The notes beneath the pieces were generated by a model, which was not told the origin of the DNA, did no database searches, and saw only the letters and a list, made by a program, of their open reading frames with translations. From Lampropedia hyalina DSM 16112 (GTDB lineage: Bacteria; Pseudomonadota; Gammaproteobacteria; Burkholderiales; Burkholderiaceae_C), in contig NZ_FQUZ01000003.1 of the NCBI RefSeq assembly GCF_900129055.1, forward strand, positions 84,077-148,076: 64,000 nucleotides of DNA, given 5' to 3'. A program made the translations under genes and the position numbers. Each line of letters starts with the position of its first letter. Position 1 is the first letter of the stretch. Below, piece after piece: positions 8,154 to 17,359 of the stretch.

Positions 8154-9221
8154 TCAATCCTGATCGGGTTCCACGCCCGCACCGAGGTAGATGGTAATGT
8201 CTGCGGCGGGTTGCTGGAGCAAATCCTGGTTGTTCTGCCCCGACCACAGCGGCGAGAAGTCGGTCTTGCCGACGGCCTCGGCCTGCTGGCGCAGGCGCGT
8301 CAGGGCACTGCCCGCCAGCGGGAAGGCCGGAGCCTTTGACTGCACGGCCGCCAGATCGGCCATGAGGCGGTTCACCAGTCCCCGTGCCGGGCGGCCGGTC
8401 AGTGTGCGCGTCAGGGCCGTGTGGTGCGCTCCTTCACCTTGCAGGGCCTGGCGGTGCAATGCGCTGGTGGTGGCTTCGTGCGCCAGCAGATAGGCCGTGC
8501 CTGCCTGCACGCCCGCTGCACCCAGTGCCAGTGCGGCGCGAGCCGTGTGGCGGCCTGCCACGCCACCGGCGGCAATCACCGGAACCTGCAAATGCTTGGC
8601 CAGCAGTGGAACCAGCGCGAACGTGCCCGTTTGCAGACTCAGGTCGTCCGACAGAAAGTGCCCCCTGTGCCCTCCGGCTTCCAGCCCCTGGGCGATGACG
8701 GCATCGGCCCCGTGCGCCTCCAGCCACAGCCCTTCTTCCACCGTGGTGGCCGACGACAGCACGATGGCATCCCAGCTTTTCACATACTCCAGCAGTTTGG
8801 CATCGGGCAGGCCGAAATGGAAACTCACCACCGGTGGGCGAAAGGCCGCCAGTGTGTCGGCCACGTCGGCATTGAAGGGCTGGCGTGCCGGTTGCAGCGG
8901 CAGCAGCGCGCTGGCATCGATGCCGTATTCATCGAAGTAGGGCTGCAAATGCGCCAGCCAGTCGGCTTGCTGCTGCGCGTCGGGCACGGGTTGGGCATGG
9001 CAGAAGCAATTGACGTTGTAGGGCTTGTCCGTGCCCTGCTGGAGCAGGCGCAGTTGCTGCTCCAGCTCCGGCAAGCTGAACTGGGCCGCAGGCAGGGAAC
9101 CCAGCCCGCCCGCTTCGCTGACGGCAATGGCCAGACGGGCATCCTGCACCCCTGCCATCGGTGCCTGGATGACGGGAAGGTGGATGCCCAGCATGGATTT
9201 GAGGAATTGGTGTTGGGACAC
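8154..9221 (-). CDS. Nitronate monooxygenase (2-nitropropane dioxygenase-like flavoprotein)
   Basis: A 355-residue FMN-dependent TIM-barrel enzyme with LPVIQAPMAGVQDARLAIAVSEAGGLGSL at the N terminus, QGLEAGGHRGHF with the catalytic histidine, and PVIAAGGVAGRHTARAALALGAAGVQAGTAYL binding the flavin phosphate. The family oxidises alkyl nitronates such as propionate 3-nitronate. The GTG at 9221 is preferred because an AAAGG sits about 6 bp upstream and homology starts right after it; a TTG at 9287 would give a longer frame without homology. Confidence 0.88.
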   Translation of the reverse strand: MSQHQFLKSMLGIHLPVIQAPMAGVQDARLAIAVSEAGGLGSLPAAQFSLPELEQQLRLLQQGTDKPYNVNCFCHAQPVPDAQQQADWLAHLQPYFDEYGIDASALLPLQPARQPFNADVADTLAAFRPPVVSFHFGLPDAKLLEYVKSWDAIVLSSATTVEEGLWLEAHGADAVIAQGLEAGGHRGHFLSDDLSLQTGTFALVPLLAKHLQVPVIAAGGVAGRHTARAALALGAAGVQAGTAYLLAHEATTSALHRQALQGEGAHHTALTRTLTGRPARGLVNRLMADLAAVQSKAPAFPLAGSALTRLRQQAEAVGKTDFSPLWSGQNNQDLLQQPAADITIYLGAGVEPDQD

Positions 9222-9527
9222 GATGGGCCTTTCGGATGGGTGAGAGGCCACCTTCCCCACAGAGCGGGAGGCAGGTGGCGGTTGCAATCAATGCTTTCTA
9301 CAAACCAGGGGCGATTGTGTCAAGGGATTGATTGCATGCGATGGGAGATGAGAAGATTGCCTTATTGATTTTTTGATGAATGCAAATAACTTTTATAAAT
9401 ATTAGAAGTTTATAATTTCATTCCGGGAGCTGCCTGTGACGGCAGTGTTCCCGTTCAACAGCCAGCCAGATCGAGGGCTTCTGCCGCTCCAGTTCCAGCC
9501 AGCCAGTGGTTTCATGCACATGCAGGA
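9222..9527. promoter_or_regulatory. Divergent intergenic region before the STN-type receptor
   Basis: This 306-bp gap separates two divergent genes. Its centre (about 9355-9420) is AT-rich, with a TATAAT at 9411-9416 that could be a -10 element for the receptor gene, and an inverted repeat TTATAAA (9393-9399) / TTTATAA (9409-9415) with a 9-bp spacer overlapping it, which could be an operator. A good Fur-box match was not found here. The assignment is tentative because AT-rich DNA yields such repeats by chance. Confidence 0.3.
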
Positions 9528-12134
9528 ATGTCTGTTCCTGTGGAATTCAAGGAAATTGCTGTGCCATTACACAGAAAAAATGAAAAAGTTTCGGCGTGGC
9601 CTGTGCTGCCGGAGGGTGGGGTTTCGAGGGTTGCGGCGGCGGTACTGGGCGTGCTGGCCCTGTCCTTGTCGGTTCATGACGCACGCGCACAAGCAATGCC
9701 GGATGGCCATGCGCAGCACAGCCCCATCATGGAATTCGACATGCCCGCCCAGCCACTGGCAGCGGCATTGCGCACCTTCAGCGAAAAGGCACCGGCACGC
9801 ATGCACCTGGTGTATGACAGCGCGTGGCTGGCAGGCAAACAGGCCCCGGCATTGCGCGGCAGCTACAACCCGCGTGATGCCTTGGATCGATTGCTGCAAG
9901 GCAGCGGTATTGTGGTGGTGCAAGCCGCGCAGGGAGTCATCGAGCTGGGGCTGGCCGATGCAGCGCAATCCCATGCTGCTGCGCACTTGCCTGCCGATAA
10001 CCGGAGCGTGGCTGTCTTGCCGCAGGTGACCGTACTGTCGGCGCATTTGCCAGGGCAGACGGAAAACACCGGTTTGTACACACCCGAGGCCGTCACTGTA
10101 GGGGGCAAGGTCGAGCAGTCTCTGCGTGAAGTGCCGCGCTCCATTTCCACCATCACGCGCACGCAACTGGACGATCAGGGCATCACGACCCTGGAGGACG
10201 CGCTGGAGCAACTGCCCGGTGTGACCATCTCCCCAGCAGACCATTTCAGTGCGGCTACCTATACCGCACGCGGTTTTACCATCCAGAAGATTTTGGTGGA
10301 CGGCAGCATTGTGGGTGGGCATGACGGCATGGACAGCTCCGTCAATACCAGCCTGGCCATGTACGACAACGTGCAGTTGCTGCGCGGGCCGGATGCACTG
10401 TTCTCCGGCCAGGGGTTGCCGGGTGCCAGTATCAACCTGACGCGCAAGCGTCCGACCCAAGGCTTCCAGGCCAAGGCCGCACTGTCTGCCGGTTCATGGA
10501 GCAATTACCTGGGCGAAATGGACATCAGCAGCCCGCTCAATGCCAGTGGCAGCATCCGTGGGCGTGTGGTGGCTTCCTACAACGACAAGGAGCAGTTCTG
10601 GGACAACGCCGAAAGCAAACGCTCGCAGTTTTATGGCGTGGTGGATGTGGACCTGGCCCCGCGCAGCACCGTGACCCTGGGGGCCAGCAAAACCCGTCAA
10701 TGGGGCACCGGCGGCATCAGCAACCCTGGCCTGCCGCGCTACACCAATGGCGATCCGCTGCCGATACCGCGCAGCATGGGCACGACGCTGTATGACCACC
10801 GCAATACGGATTCGGAGAGCTATTTCGCATCGCTCCAGCACCAACTGGAGAATAACTGGAAGCTCAAGCTGAGCGCGGTACATACGGAAAGCCTGACCGA
10901 TCTGCGGATTTCCCGCTACCAGGGTGCAGTGACACCCGGCATGACGACGGGATCGACACTGGCCATGTGGGGGGGCAATACCGAAAACCGTGTCAATACG
11001 CTGGATTTCAACCTCAGTGGTGATTTCAACTGGCTCGACCGCAGCCACAGCTTTGTGGTGGGCGGCGACTACCGAAAAACCAAGAACTACAACGACCGTG
11101 GGCCTTATGGCACGGTTGCCAGAATCGATTGGGCCACATGGGACCCCTCCGCTCCATTCACGCTGCCTGCCTGGTCGGCCCGCCAAGGGTGGAACAATGA
11201 CATCACCGACCAGAAGCTGTATGGCTACGGAAAATTCCAGCTTCATGGCCCCGTCAGGCTGGTGCTGGGCGGGAGCTACTCCAACTACAAGGTCGATCAA
11301 ATCCATATCTCTGATGTCGTGACGGGACACCAAAGAACCACCGGCACGTTCACACCCTATACCGCATTGATGGTGGATGTTGCCCCGCAATGGACGGCCT
11401 GTTTCACCACGGCGCGAGGCATTCAGGATCAGAGCGACTACTACACGCCCGCCTATGAACCCATGTCCGAGGCCAAAAGCCGCAGCTATGAACTGGGCCT
11501 GAAGGGTGAACTGATGGATGGTCGGCTCAACACCAACATCACCTTCTACGACATGCAGCGCGATAACGTGGCAACCCGGCTCTACAACGATGCCAATTTC
11601 GACGAAGAAGGTCATTATTGCTGCTACGTCGGGGCCGACGCACAGAGTTCACGCGGGGTGGAAATCGATGTCAGCGGTGCCATCACGCCGAGCTGGCAGG
11701 TCAATGCAGGCTACACGTTCGATGACAATCAATCGGAATACGGTTCAGAAGATGGCAATCGCTATGCCAGCTTCACGCCCCGCCATACGCTGCGTCTGTG
11801 GAGCAGCTACCGCCTGAGTGGCGCGGCCAGCGGTTGGCGTGTGGGCGGTGGCATCAAGGCCCAATCCAAGGCATTCAGCAGCGGCACCGTCAGAACCTGG
11901 AATGAAGCCACGCAAGACTACACCGGCCCTGCCGTACCGTATGACTTCTTCAGTTCCGGGCGTGCGGTGTACAGCCTGTTTGCGCAACACCAGATTGCCA
12001 AAGACTGGCAACTGGCCCTGAACGTGGACAACCTGTTCGACAAAAAATACTTCATGACAACCGGCTCGACTTCCACGGGCAACTTCTACGGTGCACCGCG
12101 CAGCTTCCGCGTGACCTTGCGTGGCACGTTCTGA
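9528..12134 (+). CDS. TonB-dependent siderophore receptor with STN signalling domain
   Basis: An 868-residue outer-membrane receptor. A long polar leader precedes a signal segment (VSRVAAAVLGVLALSLSVHDARAQA, cleavage near residue 56), then a secretin/TonB short N-terminal (STN) domain at about 69-120, the plug (EVPRSISTITRTQLDDQGI..LEDALEQLPGVTI), and the beta-barrel ending in GAPRSFRVTLRGTF with a C-terminal phenylalanine. STN domains usually relay substrate binding to a FecR-type anti-sigma factor, but no fecI/fecR is adjacent. The ligand is unknown; ferric siderophore is the family norm. The multicopper oxidase follows after 13 bp and is probably co-transcribed. Confidence 0.88.
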   Translation: MSVPVEFKEIAVPLHRKNEKVSAWPVLPEGGVSRVAAAVLGVLALSLSVHDARAQAMPDGHAQHSPIMEFDMPAQPLAAALRTFSEKAPARMHLVYDSAWLAGKQAPALRGSYNPRDALDRLLQGSGIVVVQAAQGVIELGLADAAQSHAAAHLPADNRSVAVLPQVTVLSAHLPGQTENTGLYTPEAVTVGGKVEQSLREVPRSISTITRTQLDDQGITTLEDALEQLPGVTISPADHFSAATYTARGFTIQKILVDGSIVGGHDGMDSSVNTSLAMYDNVQLLRGPDALFSGQGLPGASINLTRKRPTQGFQAKAALSAGSWSNYLGEMDISSPLNASGSIRGRVVASYNDKEQFWDNAESKRSQFYGVVDVDLAPRSTVTLGASKTRQWGTGGISNPGLPRYTNGDPLPIPRSMGTTLYDHRNTDSESYFASLQHQLENNWKLKLSAVHTESLTDLRISRYQGAVTPGMTTGSTLAMWGGNTENRVNTLDFNLSGDFNWLDRSHSFVVGGDYRKTKNYNDRGPYGTVARIDWATWDPSAPFTLPAWSARQGWNNDITDQKLYGYGKFQLHGPVRLVLGGSYSNYKVDQIHISDVVTGHQRTTGTFTPYTALMVDVAPQWTACFTTARGIQDQSDYYTPAYEPMSEAKSRSYELGLKGELMDGRLNTNITFYDMQRDNVATRLYNDANFDEEGHYCCYVGADAQSSRGVEIDVSGAITPSWQVNAGYTFDDNQSEYGSEDGNRYASFTPRHTLRLWSSYRLSGAASGWRVGGGIKAQSKAFSSGTVRTWNEATQDYTGPAVPYDFFSSGRAVYSLFAQHQIAKDWQLALNVDNLFDKKYFMTTGSTSTGNFYGAPRSFRVTLRGTF

Positions 12135-12147
12135 GCAAGGTGGCCAC

Positions 12148-13797
12148 ATGAACGATCAGAACCGCCAAACCAACCAGCCAAGGCGTGCCTTCCTGCGTCT
12201 GGGGGCCGCCGCCGGGCTGGCCGTGCCCGCCACGCTGTACGCGCAGCACAACCACAACGCCGCACCCGCATCCGCCACAGCCCAGAACGCAGGGGCAGGG
12301 TCAGCCGGTGGCAACCGACCGCGCGGTATGCAGATGGCCAATCACGGCCACAGCAGCAGCCGTGCGGCAACGCCTGCCTACACCGGCTCCAGCCAGTTGG
12401 CGGATGCTTCCGTGCTGCCCACGGGCCGCCCACTGCCGCCTTTGCAGAAGCTGGCCAACACCAGCAAAGAGCGTGGCAAGTTTGTCGCCACCTTGCGGGC
12501 GCAACCCGAACAGCGCGACTGGGTTCCCGGCCACTCCACCACCGTCTGGTGCTACAACCACAGCATCCCCGGCCCATTGGTGGACGTGACCGAAGGCGAT
12601 ACCGTCGAAATCCAGTTCGAGAACCACCTCGCGCAGGAATCCACCGTCCACTGGCATGGCGTGGCCACGCCGCCCGACCAGGATGGCAACCCGCCCGACA
12701 TCGTCTTGCCCGGAGCCAGCCGCCAGTACCGCTACACGCTGCCGTCCGACTCGGCCAGCACCAACTGGTACCACCCGCATCCGCACGAGATGACCAGCGA
12801 GCAAGTCTCGCACGGACTGGCCGGGCCATTCATCGTACGTCCCGCCAACGACCCACTGGCGCACCTGCCCGAACAGCACCTGTTCATCACCGATCTGCGG
12901 CTGGCCGACGATGGCAACATCCCGCCCAACACCCGGCGCGACTGGATGTTCGGGCGCGAAGGGCAATTCACCCTCATCAACGGCGAATACCGCCCGCACA
13001 TCCACGTCGATGGCACGCAACGCTGGCGCATCTGGAACGCCTGCAACGCCCGCTACCTGCGCCTGACGCTGGGTGGCCAGCCCTTCACCCTGGTGGGAAC
13101 CGATGGCGGCCTGCTGCAACAGCCCGTGCATGGCCTGACCGAGCTGCTGCTCACCCCCGCACAGCGCGCAGAAATCATCGTCCACCCGCCCGAAGGCGGC
13201 GGCAGCACCGAGCTGCGCAATGCTGCCTACGACCGGGGAGCCGGTGGGCGCAACCGCCAGAGCGATCAGCCACTGGCCAGCCTCACATTTGCCAGGCAAC
13301 CAGAATTGCGCCCGGTTCCCGACACCCTGCGCACCATCACCGCGCTGGGCGAACCCCAGGCGTTCCACACCATCTTCATGACCGAGTTGATGGACATGGA
13401 CGTGATGCGCAACAACAGCGGCAACACCCCGTATGCGCGTCCGCAAGGCCTGTACCTCATGCTCAACGGCCAGATTTACGACATGAACCGCACCGACATC
13501 ACCGCCCGGCAAGGGCAGGTCGAGCAGTGGCAAGTCACCAATCTCTCGGGCATGGGCATGGATCACCCCTTCCATGTGCATGGCGAACCGTTTCAGGTGG
13601 TGGAGCGCGAGTTCCAAGGCCAGCGCACCCCCGAGCCACTGCTGGCCTGGCGCGACACCATCAACGTCCGAGCCGGGGAAACCGTGCGCTTTCGGATGGT
13701 GCAAAAACACATCGGCCTGCGCATGTTCCACTGCCACATCCTCGAACACGAAGACCTGGGCATGATGGGCAATTTGATGGTGCTTGCGCCGTCGTGA
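12148..13797 (+). CDS. Tat-exported multicopper oxidase (CueO/CumA-like)
   Basis: A 549-residue periplasmic oxidase with a twin-arginine signal (QPRRAFLRLGAAAGLAVPATL) and a His/Met-rich linker. Copper motifs are H168-W-H170-G, WYHPHPHE, HPFHVHG, and HCHILEHEDLGMM with H528-C529-H530 and H534, supplying the type 1, 2 and 3 sites with a methionine axial ligand. Such enzymes oxidise Cu(I), Fe(II), Mn(II) or phenolic siderophores. The ATG at 12148 is chosen because AAGG lies 7 bp upstream and the Tat motif follows. Coupling to a siderophore-type receptor suggests a role in metal acquisition or detoxification (inference). Confidence 0.9.
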   Translation: MNDQNRQTNQPRRAFLRLGAAAGLAVPATLYAQHNHNAAPASATAQNAGAGSAGGNRPRGMQMANHGHSSSRAATPAYTGSSQLADASVLPTGRPLPPLQKLANTSKERGKFVATLRAQPEQRDWVPGHSTTVWCYNHSIPGPLVDVTEGDTVEIQFENHLAQESTVHWHGVATPPDQDGNPPDIVLPGASRQYRYTLPSDSASTNWYHPHPHEMTSEQVSHGLAGPFIVRPANDPLAHLPEQHLFITDLRLADDGNIPPNTRRDWMFGREGQFTLINGEYRPHIHVDGTQRWRIWNACNARYLRLTLGGQPFTLVGTDGGLLQQPVHGLTELLLTPAQRAEIIVHPPEGGGSTELRNAAYDRGAGGRNRQSDQPLASLTFARQPELRPVPDTLRTITALGEPQAFHTIFMTELMDMDVMRNNSGNTPYARPQGLYLMLNGQIYDMNRTDITARQGQVEQWQVTNLSGMGMDHPFHVHGEPFQVVEREFQGQRTPEPLLAWRDTINVRAGETVRFRMVQKHIGLRMFHCHILEHEDLGMMGNLMVLAPS

Positions 13798-13955
13798 GAG
13801 GGAACCCGCTTTGTTGTGGGCGGGATTCTTGCAGGAAGCACACGAGCCAAGCGTTTGCGGGTATAGACTTTGATGCCGCGTGGTTGGTTTTCAATGCACG
13901 TGCATGTGAATGTGCTTTCAAGCCATATTTTCAAGGTTTTTCACAGGAGGTTTCT

Positions 13956-14639
13956 ATGGTTCGAGTGTCCCGTCCATCCATCGCTTTGGGTACTTTGGCT
14001 GTTTGTGTGGCAACAGGCATGGCTGCGCATGCGGCAGGGGATTCGCTGGCCGACAAGCTCAAGGCCAGGGCGAATTCGGAGCTGGCAACTTCTGCAGAAA
14101 ATCAGACGGCTGGCACGGCTGCTGCGGCAGCGGCGGGTGCGCAAGCCGTGACCGGGCAGGCTCAGACGCCAAATGATGCGGCCACCAATGCCTTGCAGAA
14201 ACTGACCGGCAAAGAATCCACCGGGCTGACATCGTCCGGCTCGAAGGCGAGTGGTTTGGGGGCCGCTGGCGCAGGTGCTGGTTTGCTGGGCGGTGCTTTG
14301 GGTGGTTCCGCGTCAGGTGCCTTGAGTGCTTCTGCATTGAGTGGTCTGGGCCTGCCCAGCATTGCCAGCGGCTCGGCGGGTAATGTGGCTGGGGTGCTGG
14401 AGTATTGCGTGAAGAACAATTACCTGAAGAAGGCGAATGTCAGCACCATCAAGGACAGTCTTTTGAGTAAAGCGGGTTTGGGCAAGGCCGAACCTGAGAA
14501 AGATACGTCTTATGCCAGCGGCCTGAGCGGCATTCTGTCGGGCGGTGATGGCCAATCGTTCAACCTGGGCGGTATTCAAGACAACATCAAGGAAAAGGCT
14601 TGCGATTATGTGCTGGATAACGCGGCATCGCTGCTGTAA
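13956..14639 (+). CDS. DUF2501 (YjjA-like) secreted protein
   Basis: A 227-residue protein with a signal peptide (IALGTLAVCVATGMAAHAAG), a long Ala/Gly/Ser-rich middle (about 50-125), and the DUF2501 region near GNVAGVLEYCVKNNYLK and GIQDNIKEKACDYVLDNAASLL, which has two conserved cysteines probably forming a disulfide. A strong AGGAGG lies 5 bp before the ATG at 13956, supporting this start. The family function is unknown. The 158-bp gap before it suggests its own promoter. Confidence 0.8.
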   Translation: MVRVSRPSIALGTLAVCVATGMAAHAAGDSLADKLKARANSELATSAENQTAGTAAAAAAGAQAVTGQAQTPNDAATNALQKLTGKESTGLTSSGSKASGLGAAGAGAGLLGGALGGSASGALSASALSGLGLPSIASGSAGNVAGVLEYCVKNNYLKKANVSTIKDSLLSKAGLGKAEPEKDTSYASGLSGILSGGDGQSFNLGGIQDNIKEKACDYVLDNAASLL

Positions 14640-14648
14640 TTTGCAGAC

Positions 14649-15254
14649 ATGACGCAAGACACGACGAATCCGCAGGCGGCATACATCGCGGCCGTTGAAC
14701 TGGAGAAAGCCTATCGGCTGATCAATCATGGCCCGACGGTTTTGGTGTCTGCCAGCCACGATGCAGTGGTGGATGTGATGGCCGCATCCTGGGCTTGCGC
14801 GCTGGACTTTGCGCCGCCCAAATTGACGGTAGTGCTGGATAAAAGTACCCGCACGCGTGAACTGGTGGAGCAAAGCAGTCAGTGGGTCGTTCAGGTGCCA
14901 ACGCTGGCCCAGATGCAAATGGTGCATGCGGTGGGCACCCACAGCCTGCACCAACAACCCGATAAATTGCAGCGGGCAGGTGTGGGCTTGGTTGGGATGC
15001 CGGAAAGCACTTTGCCGTTTGTGCAAGGCTGTTCGGCCTGGCTGGCTTGCCGACTGGTGCCCGAGCCGCACAACCAGCAAGCCTACGATCTTTTCATTGG
15101 CGAGGTGACAGGCGCATGGGCCGATACCCGCGTGTTTGCCCATGGGCACTGGCATTTCGAGACAGCCGGGCCGCAATGGCGCAGCCTGCACTATGTGGCC
15201 GGTGGCCAGTTCTATGCCACGGGCGAGGCTTTTTCGTCAGGCGATGGGCCGTGA
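14649..15254 (+). CDS. Flavin reductase-like FMN-binding protein
   Basis: A 201-residue protein resembling the flavin reductase-like split beta-barrel family: GPTVLVSASHDAVVDVMAASWACALDFAPPKLTVVLDKSTRTRELVEQSSQWVVQVP is the FMN-binding core, and LACRLVPEPHNQQAYDLFIGEVTGAWAD follows. These bind FMN and either reduce free flavin with NAD(P)H or act in electron transfer; the specific partner cannot be told. The gene begins 9 bp after the DUF2501 stop, so the two may be cotranscribed. It is convergent with trpS. Confidence 0.8.
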   Translation: MTQDTTNPQAAYIAAVELEKAYRLINHGPTVLVSASHDAVVDVMAASWACALDFAPPKLTVVLDKSTRTRELVEQSSQWVVQVPTLAQMQMVHAVGTHSLHQQPDKLQRAGVGLVGMPESTLPFVQGCSAWLACRLVPEPHNQQAYDLFIGEVTGAWADTRVFAHGHWHFETAGPQWRSLHYVAGGQFYATGEAFSSGDGP

Positions 15255-15265
15255 CCTTGTGATGC

Positions 15266-16588
15266 TCAGCCCTTCTTGTCGGCGTGGCTTTGCACCAGTT
15301 GGTGCAGGGCCTGTGCCAGCGTGTCGTCGTCGCTGTGTGGTTCCAGTTGCGTGGCGAGTGCGGACAGGGCGGCCGCGCCCTGGGTCTTGAGGGCTTTGAC
15401 GGCATCGCCTGCCTCGCGGCCTGTGGCGTAGGCCTTGCTTTGCAGCAGCAGTTGGCCCTTGGCACTGGTGAGCTTGAAGTAGAACTGGCCGTCGCTCTCG
15501 CGGTATTGCTTGATCTGCGGTGGCTCTTCGGCAGCGGGGTGTTCTGGCGCGGGGGCGTGGTCGGCACTGTGGCTGTGCGTCAGCTTGCGCAGGCCCACGG
15601 CGTGGCGCAGTTCGGCGAGGTAGGGCACGGCAATGGCGCGTGCGCGTTCGGCTCCCTGCTGGAGGATGTGCTCGATGGCGGCGGGGTCGGCCATCAGGGC
15701 GTTGTAGCGTTCGCGCAGCGGGGCGATTTCCTGCTCGACGCGCTCGAACAGTTGCTGCTTGGCATCCCCCCAGCCAATGCCATCGGCGAAGGCTTGGCGC
15801 ATGGCGGCGGTTTCTGCGTCGCTGGCGAATGCCTGGTAGAGCTGGAACAGGGCACTGCCTTCGGTGTCCTTGGCTTGGCCGGGTGCGCGTGAGTCGGTGG
15901 TGATGCCTTGAATGAGCTTGCGCAGTTGCTCGCGCGGCACGAACAGCGGGATGGTGTTGTGGTAGCTCTTGCTCATCTTGCGGCCATCCAGCCCCGGCAG
16001 GGTGGCGACGTTTTCATCGATGACCGCTTCGGGCGGCACCAGCAGTTCCTGGCCGTTGCCGTAGAGGTGGTTGAAGCTGGCGGCCATGTCGCGTGCCATT
16101 TCGACGTGCTGAATCTGGTCGCGCCCCACGGGCACGCGATGGGCCTGGAACAGCATGATGTCGGCGGCCATCAGCACCGGGTACATGAACAGTCCGGCGG
16201 TCACGCCATCGTCGGGTTCGCTGCCGCTGGCGGTGTTCTTGTCCACGGCGGCCTTGTAGGCATGGGCGCGGTTGAGCAGGCCCTTGCCGGTGACGCAGGT
16301 CAGCAGCCAGCTCAGTTGCGGGATTTCCGGGATGTCGCTCTGGCGGTAGAACGTGACTTTGGCCGGGTCGAGGCCGCAGGCCAGCCAGGAAGCGGCAATT
16401 TCCAGTGTGGAGGTGTGGGTCTGCTCGGGGTTCTGTGCCTTGATGAGGCTGTGCAGATCGGCCAGGAAGTAGAAGTTGTCCACGTCCGTGGCGGACTGGG
16501 CGCGCACGGCGGGCCGGATGGCTCCGGCGTAGTTGCCCAGGTGCGGGGTTCCCGAAGGGGTGATGCCGGTGAGGTAGCGAATGGTCAT
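15266..16588 (-). CDS. trpS: Tryptophanyl-tRNA synthetase with C-terminal YegP-like (DUF1508) extension
   Basis: A class I aminoacyl-tRNA synthetase charging tRNA-Trp. The HIGH-type signature is PSGTPHLGNYAGAIRP near the N terminus and KMSKS is present (GLDGRKMSKSYHNTI). The 440-residue protein is longer than the usual ~335: after the catalytic and anticodon domains comes a linker (HSHSADHAPAPEHPAAEEPP) and a module from about 363 to 440 (ESDGQFYFKLTSAKGQLLLQ) resembling the DUF1508/YegP fold. This extension is, from memory, common in Comamonadaceae. It lies 40 bp downstream of the site-2 protease gene on the same strand. Confidence 0.95.
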   Translation of the reverse strand: MTIRYLTGITPSGTPHLGNYAGAIRPAVRAQSATDVDNFYFLADLHSLIKAQNPEQTHTSTLEIAASWLACGLDPAKVTFYRQSDIPEIPQLSWLLTCVTGKGLLNRAHAYKAAVDKNTASGSEPDDGVTAGLFMYPVLMAADIMLFQAHRVPVGRDQIQHVEMARDMAASFNHLYGNGQELLVPPEAVIDENVATLPGLDGRKMSKSYHNTIPLFVPREQLRKLIQGITTDSRAPGQAKDTEGSALFQLYQAFASDAETAAMRQAFADGIGWGDAKQQLFERVEQEIAPLRERYNALMADPAAIEHILQQGAERARAIAVPYLAELRHAVGLRKLTHSHSADHAPAPEHPAAEEPPQIKQYRESDGQFYFKLTSAKGQLLLQSKAYATGREAGDAVKALKTQGAAALSALATQLEPHSDDDTLAQALHQLVQSHADKKG

Positions 16589-16628
16589 GGCGAGAGAAGG
16601 GGAAGAAAAGAGAGGAGGCCGATGGGGT

Positions 16629-17285
16629 TCAGCCCAGCAGCCAGGCCAGCGGTTGCAGCAGGATGGCCTTGCCCAGATCGACCAGCGGGCGCAGCCAGAA
16701 GCGATCGAGAATGCCCATCAGCAGCAGGCCCATGATGATGAAGAATCCGTAAGGCTCCAGCCGCGCCAGGAAGCTGGCGGGCTTGTAGGGCAGCAGCCCC
16801 ACGGCAATGCGCCCACCATCCAGTGGCGGCAGCGGAAACAGGTTGAGCACGGCCAGCACCAGATTGATGACGATGCCCGCGCTCACCATGCCCATGAAGA
16901 AGGTCTCCCGGATGCCCATTGCCAGCAGCAGGCCCAGCAGCAGCGTCCAGATGATGGCCTGGGCGATGTTGGAAGCCGGCCCGGCCAGCGCGATCCAGAT
17001 CATGTCGCGCCTGGGGTTCTTGAGGTTGCGGGTGTTGATGGGCACGGGCTTGGCATAGCCGAACATGAACGCGCCACTGGTGGCAAAGTACAGCACCAGT
17101 GGAATGACGATGGTGCCGATGGGGTCGATGTGCTTGAGCGGGTTGAGCGTGATGCGCCCCAGCATCTGGGCGGTGTTGTCGCCGAAGTGCCGTGCCGCAT
17201 AGCCATGCGCGGCCTCGTGAATGGTGATGGCCAGCAGCACCGGCAAGGCCATGATGAGGATGTTCTGGATGATGTCGGGATTCAT
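16629..17285 (-). CDS. Site-2 protease family membrane metalloprotease
   Basis: A 218-residue polytopic membrane protein. The zinc motif HEAAH (in LLAITIHEAAHGYAARHFGD) and the distal motif NLFPLPPLDGGRIAVGLLP identify the M50 site-2 protease family, which cuts substrates inside the membrane. It belongs to the compact subgroup without a PDZ domain; its substrate is unknown. The ATG at 17285 (MNPDIIQNI) is chosen; an alternative ATG lies 9 bp upstream. Probably transcribed with trpS. Confidence 0.9.
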   Translation of the reverse strand: MNPDIIQNILIMALPVLLAITIHEAAHGYAARHFGDNTAQMLGRITLNPLKHIDPIGTIVIPLVLYFATSGAFMFGYAKPVPINTRNLKNPRRDMIWIALAGPASNIAQAIIWTLLLGLLLAMGIRETFFMGMVSAGIVINLVLAVLNLFPLPPLDGGRIAVGLLPYKPASFLARLEPYGFFIIMGLLLMGILDRFWLRPLVDLGKAILLQPLAWLLG

Positions 17286-17359
17286 GCCGGGCATTGTCGC
17301 AGAGATCGATGCAGCCCGCCCTGCTGTCCGGTACTGCCGCATGGGCAAGGGGGCCGCCT

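Noticed and set aside
12549..14639. One long frame joining the multicopper oxidase region to the DUF2501 gene.
   Set aside because: The first part is an alternative frame of the oxidase; only the part after the ATG at 13956, with a perfect ribosome binding site and signal peptide, is a gene.
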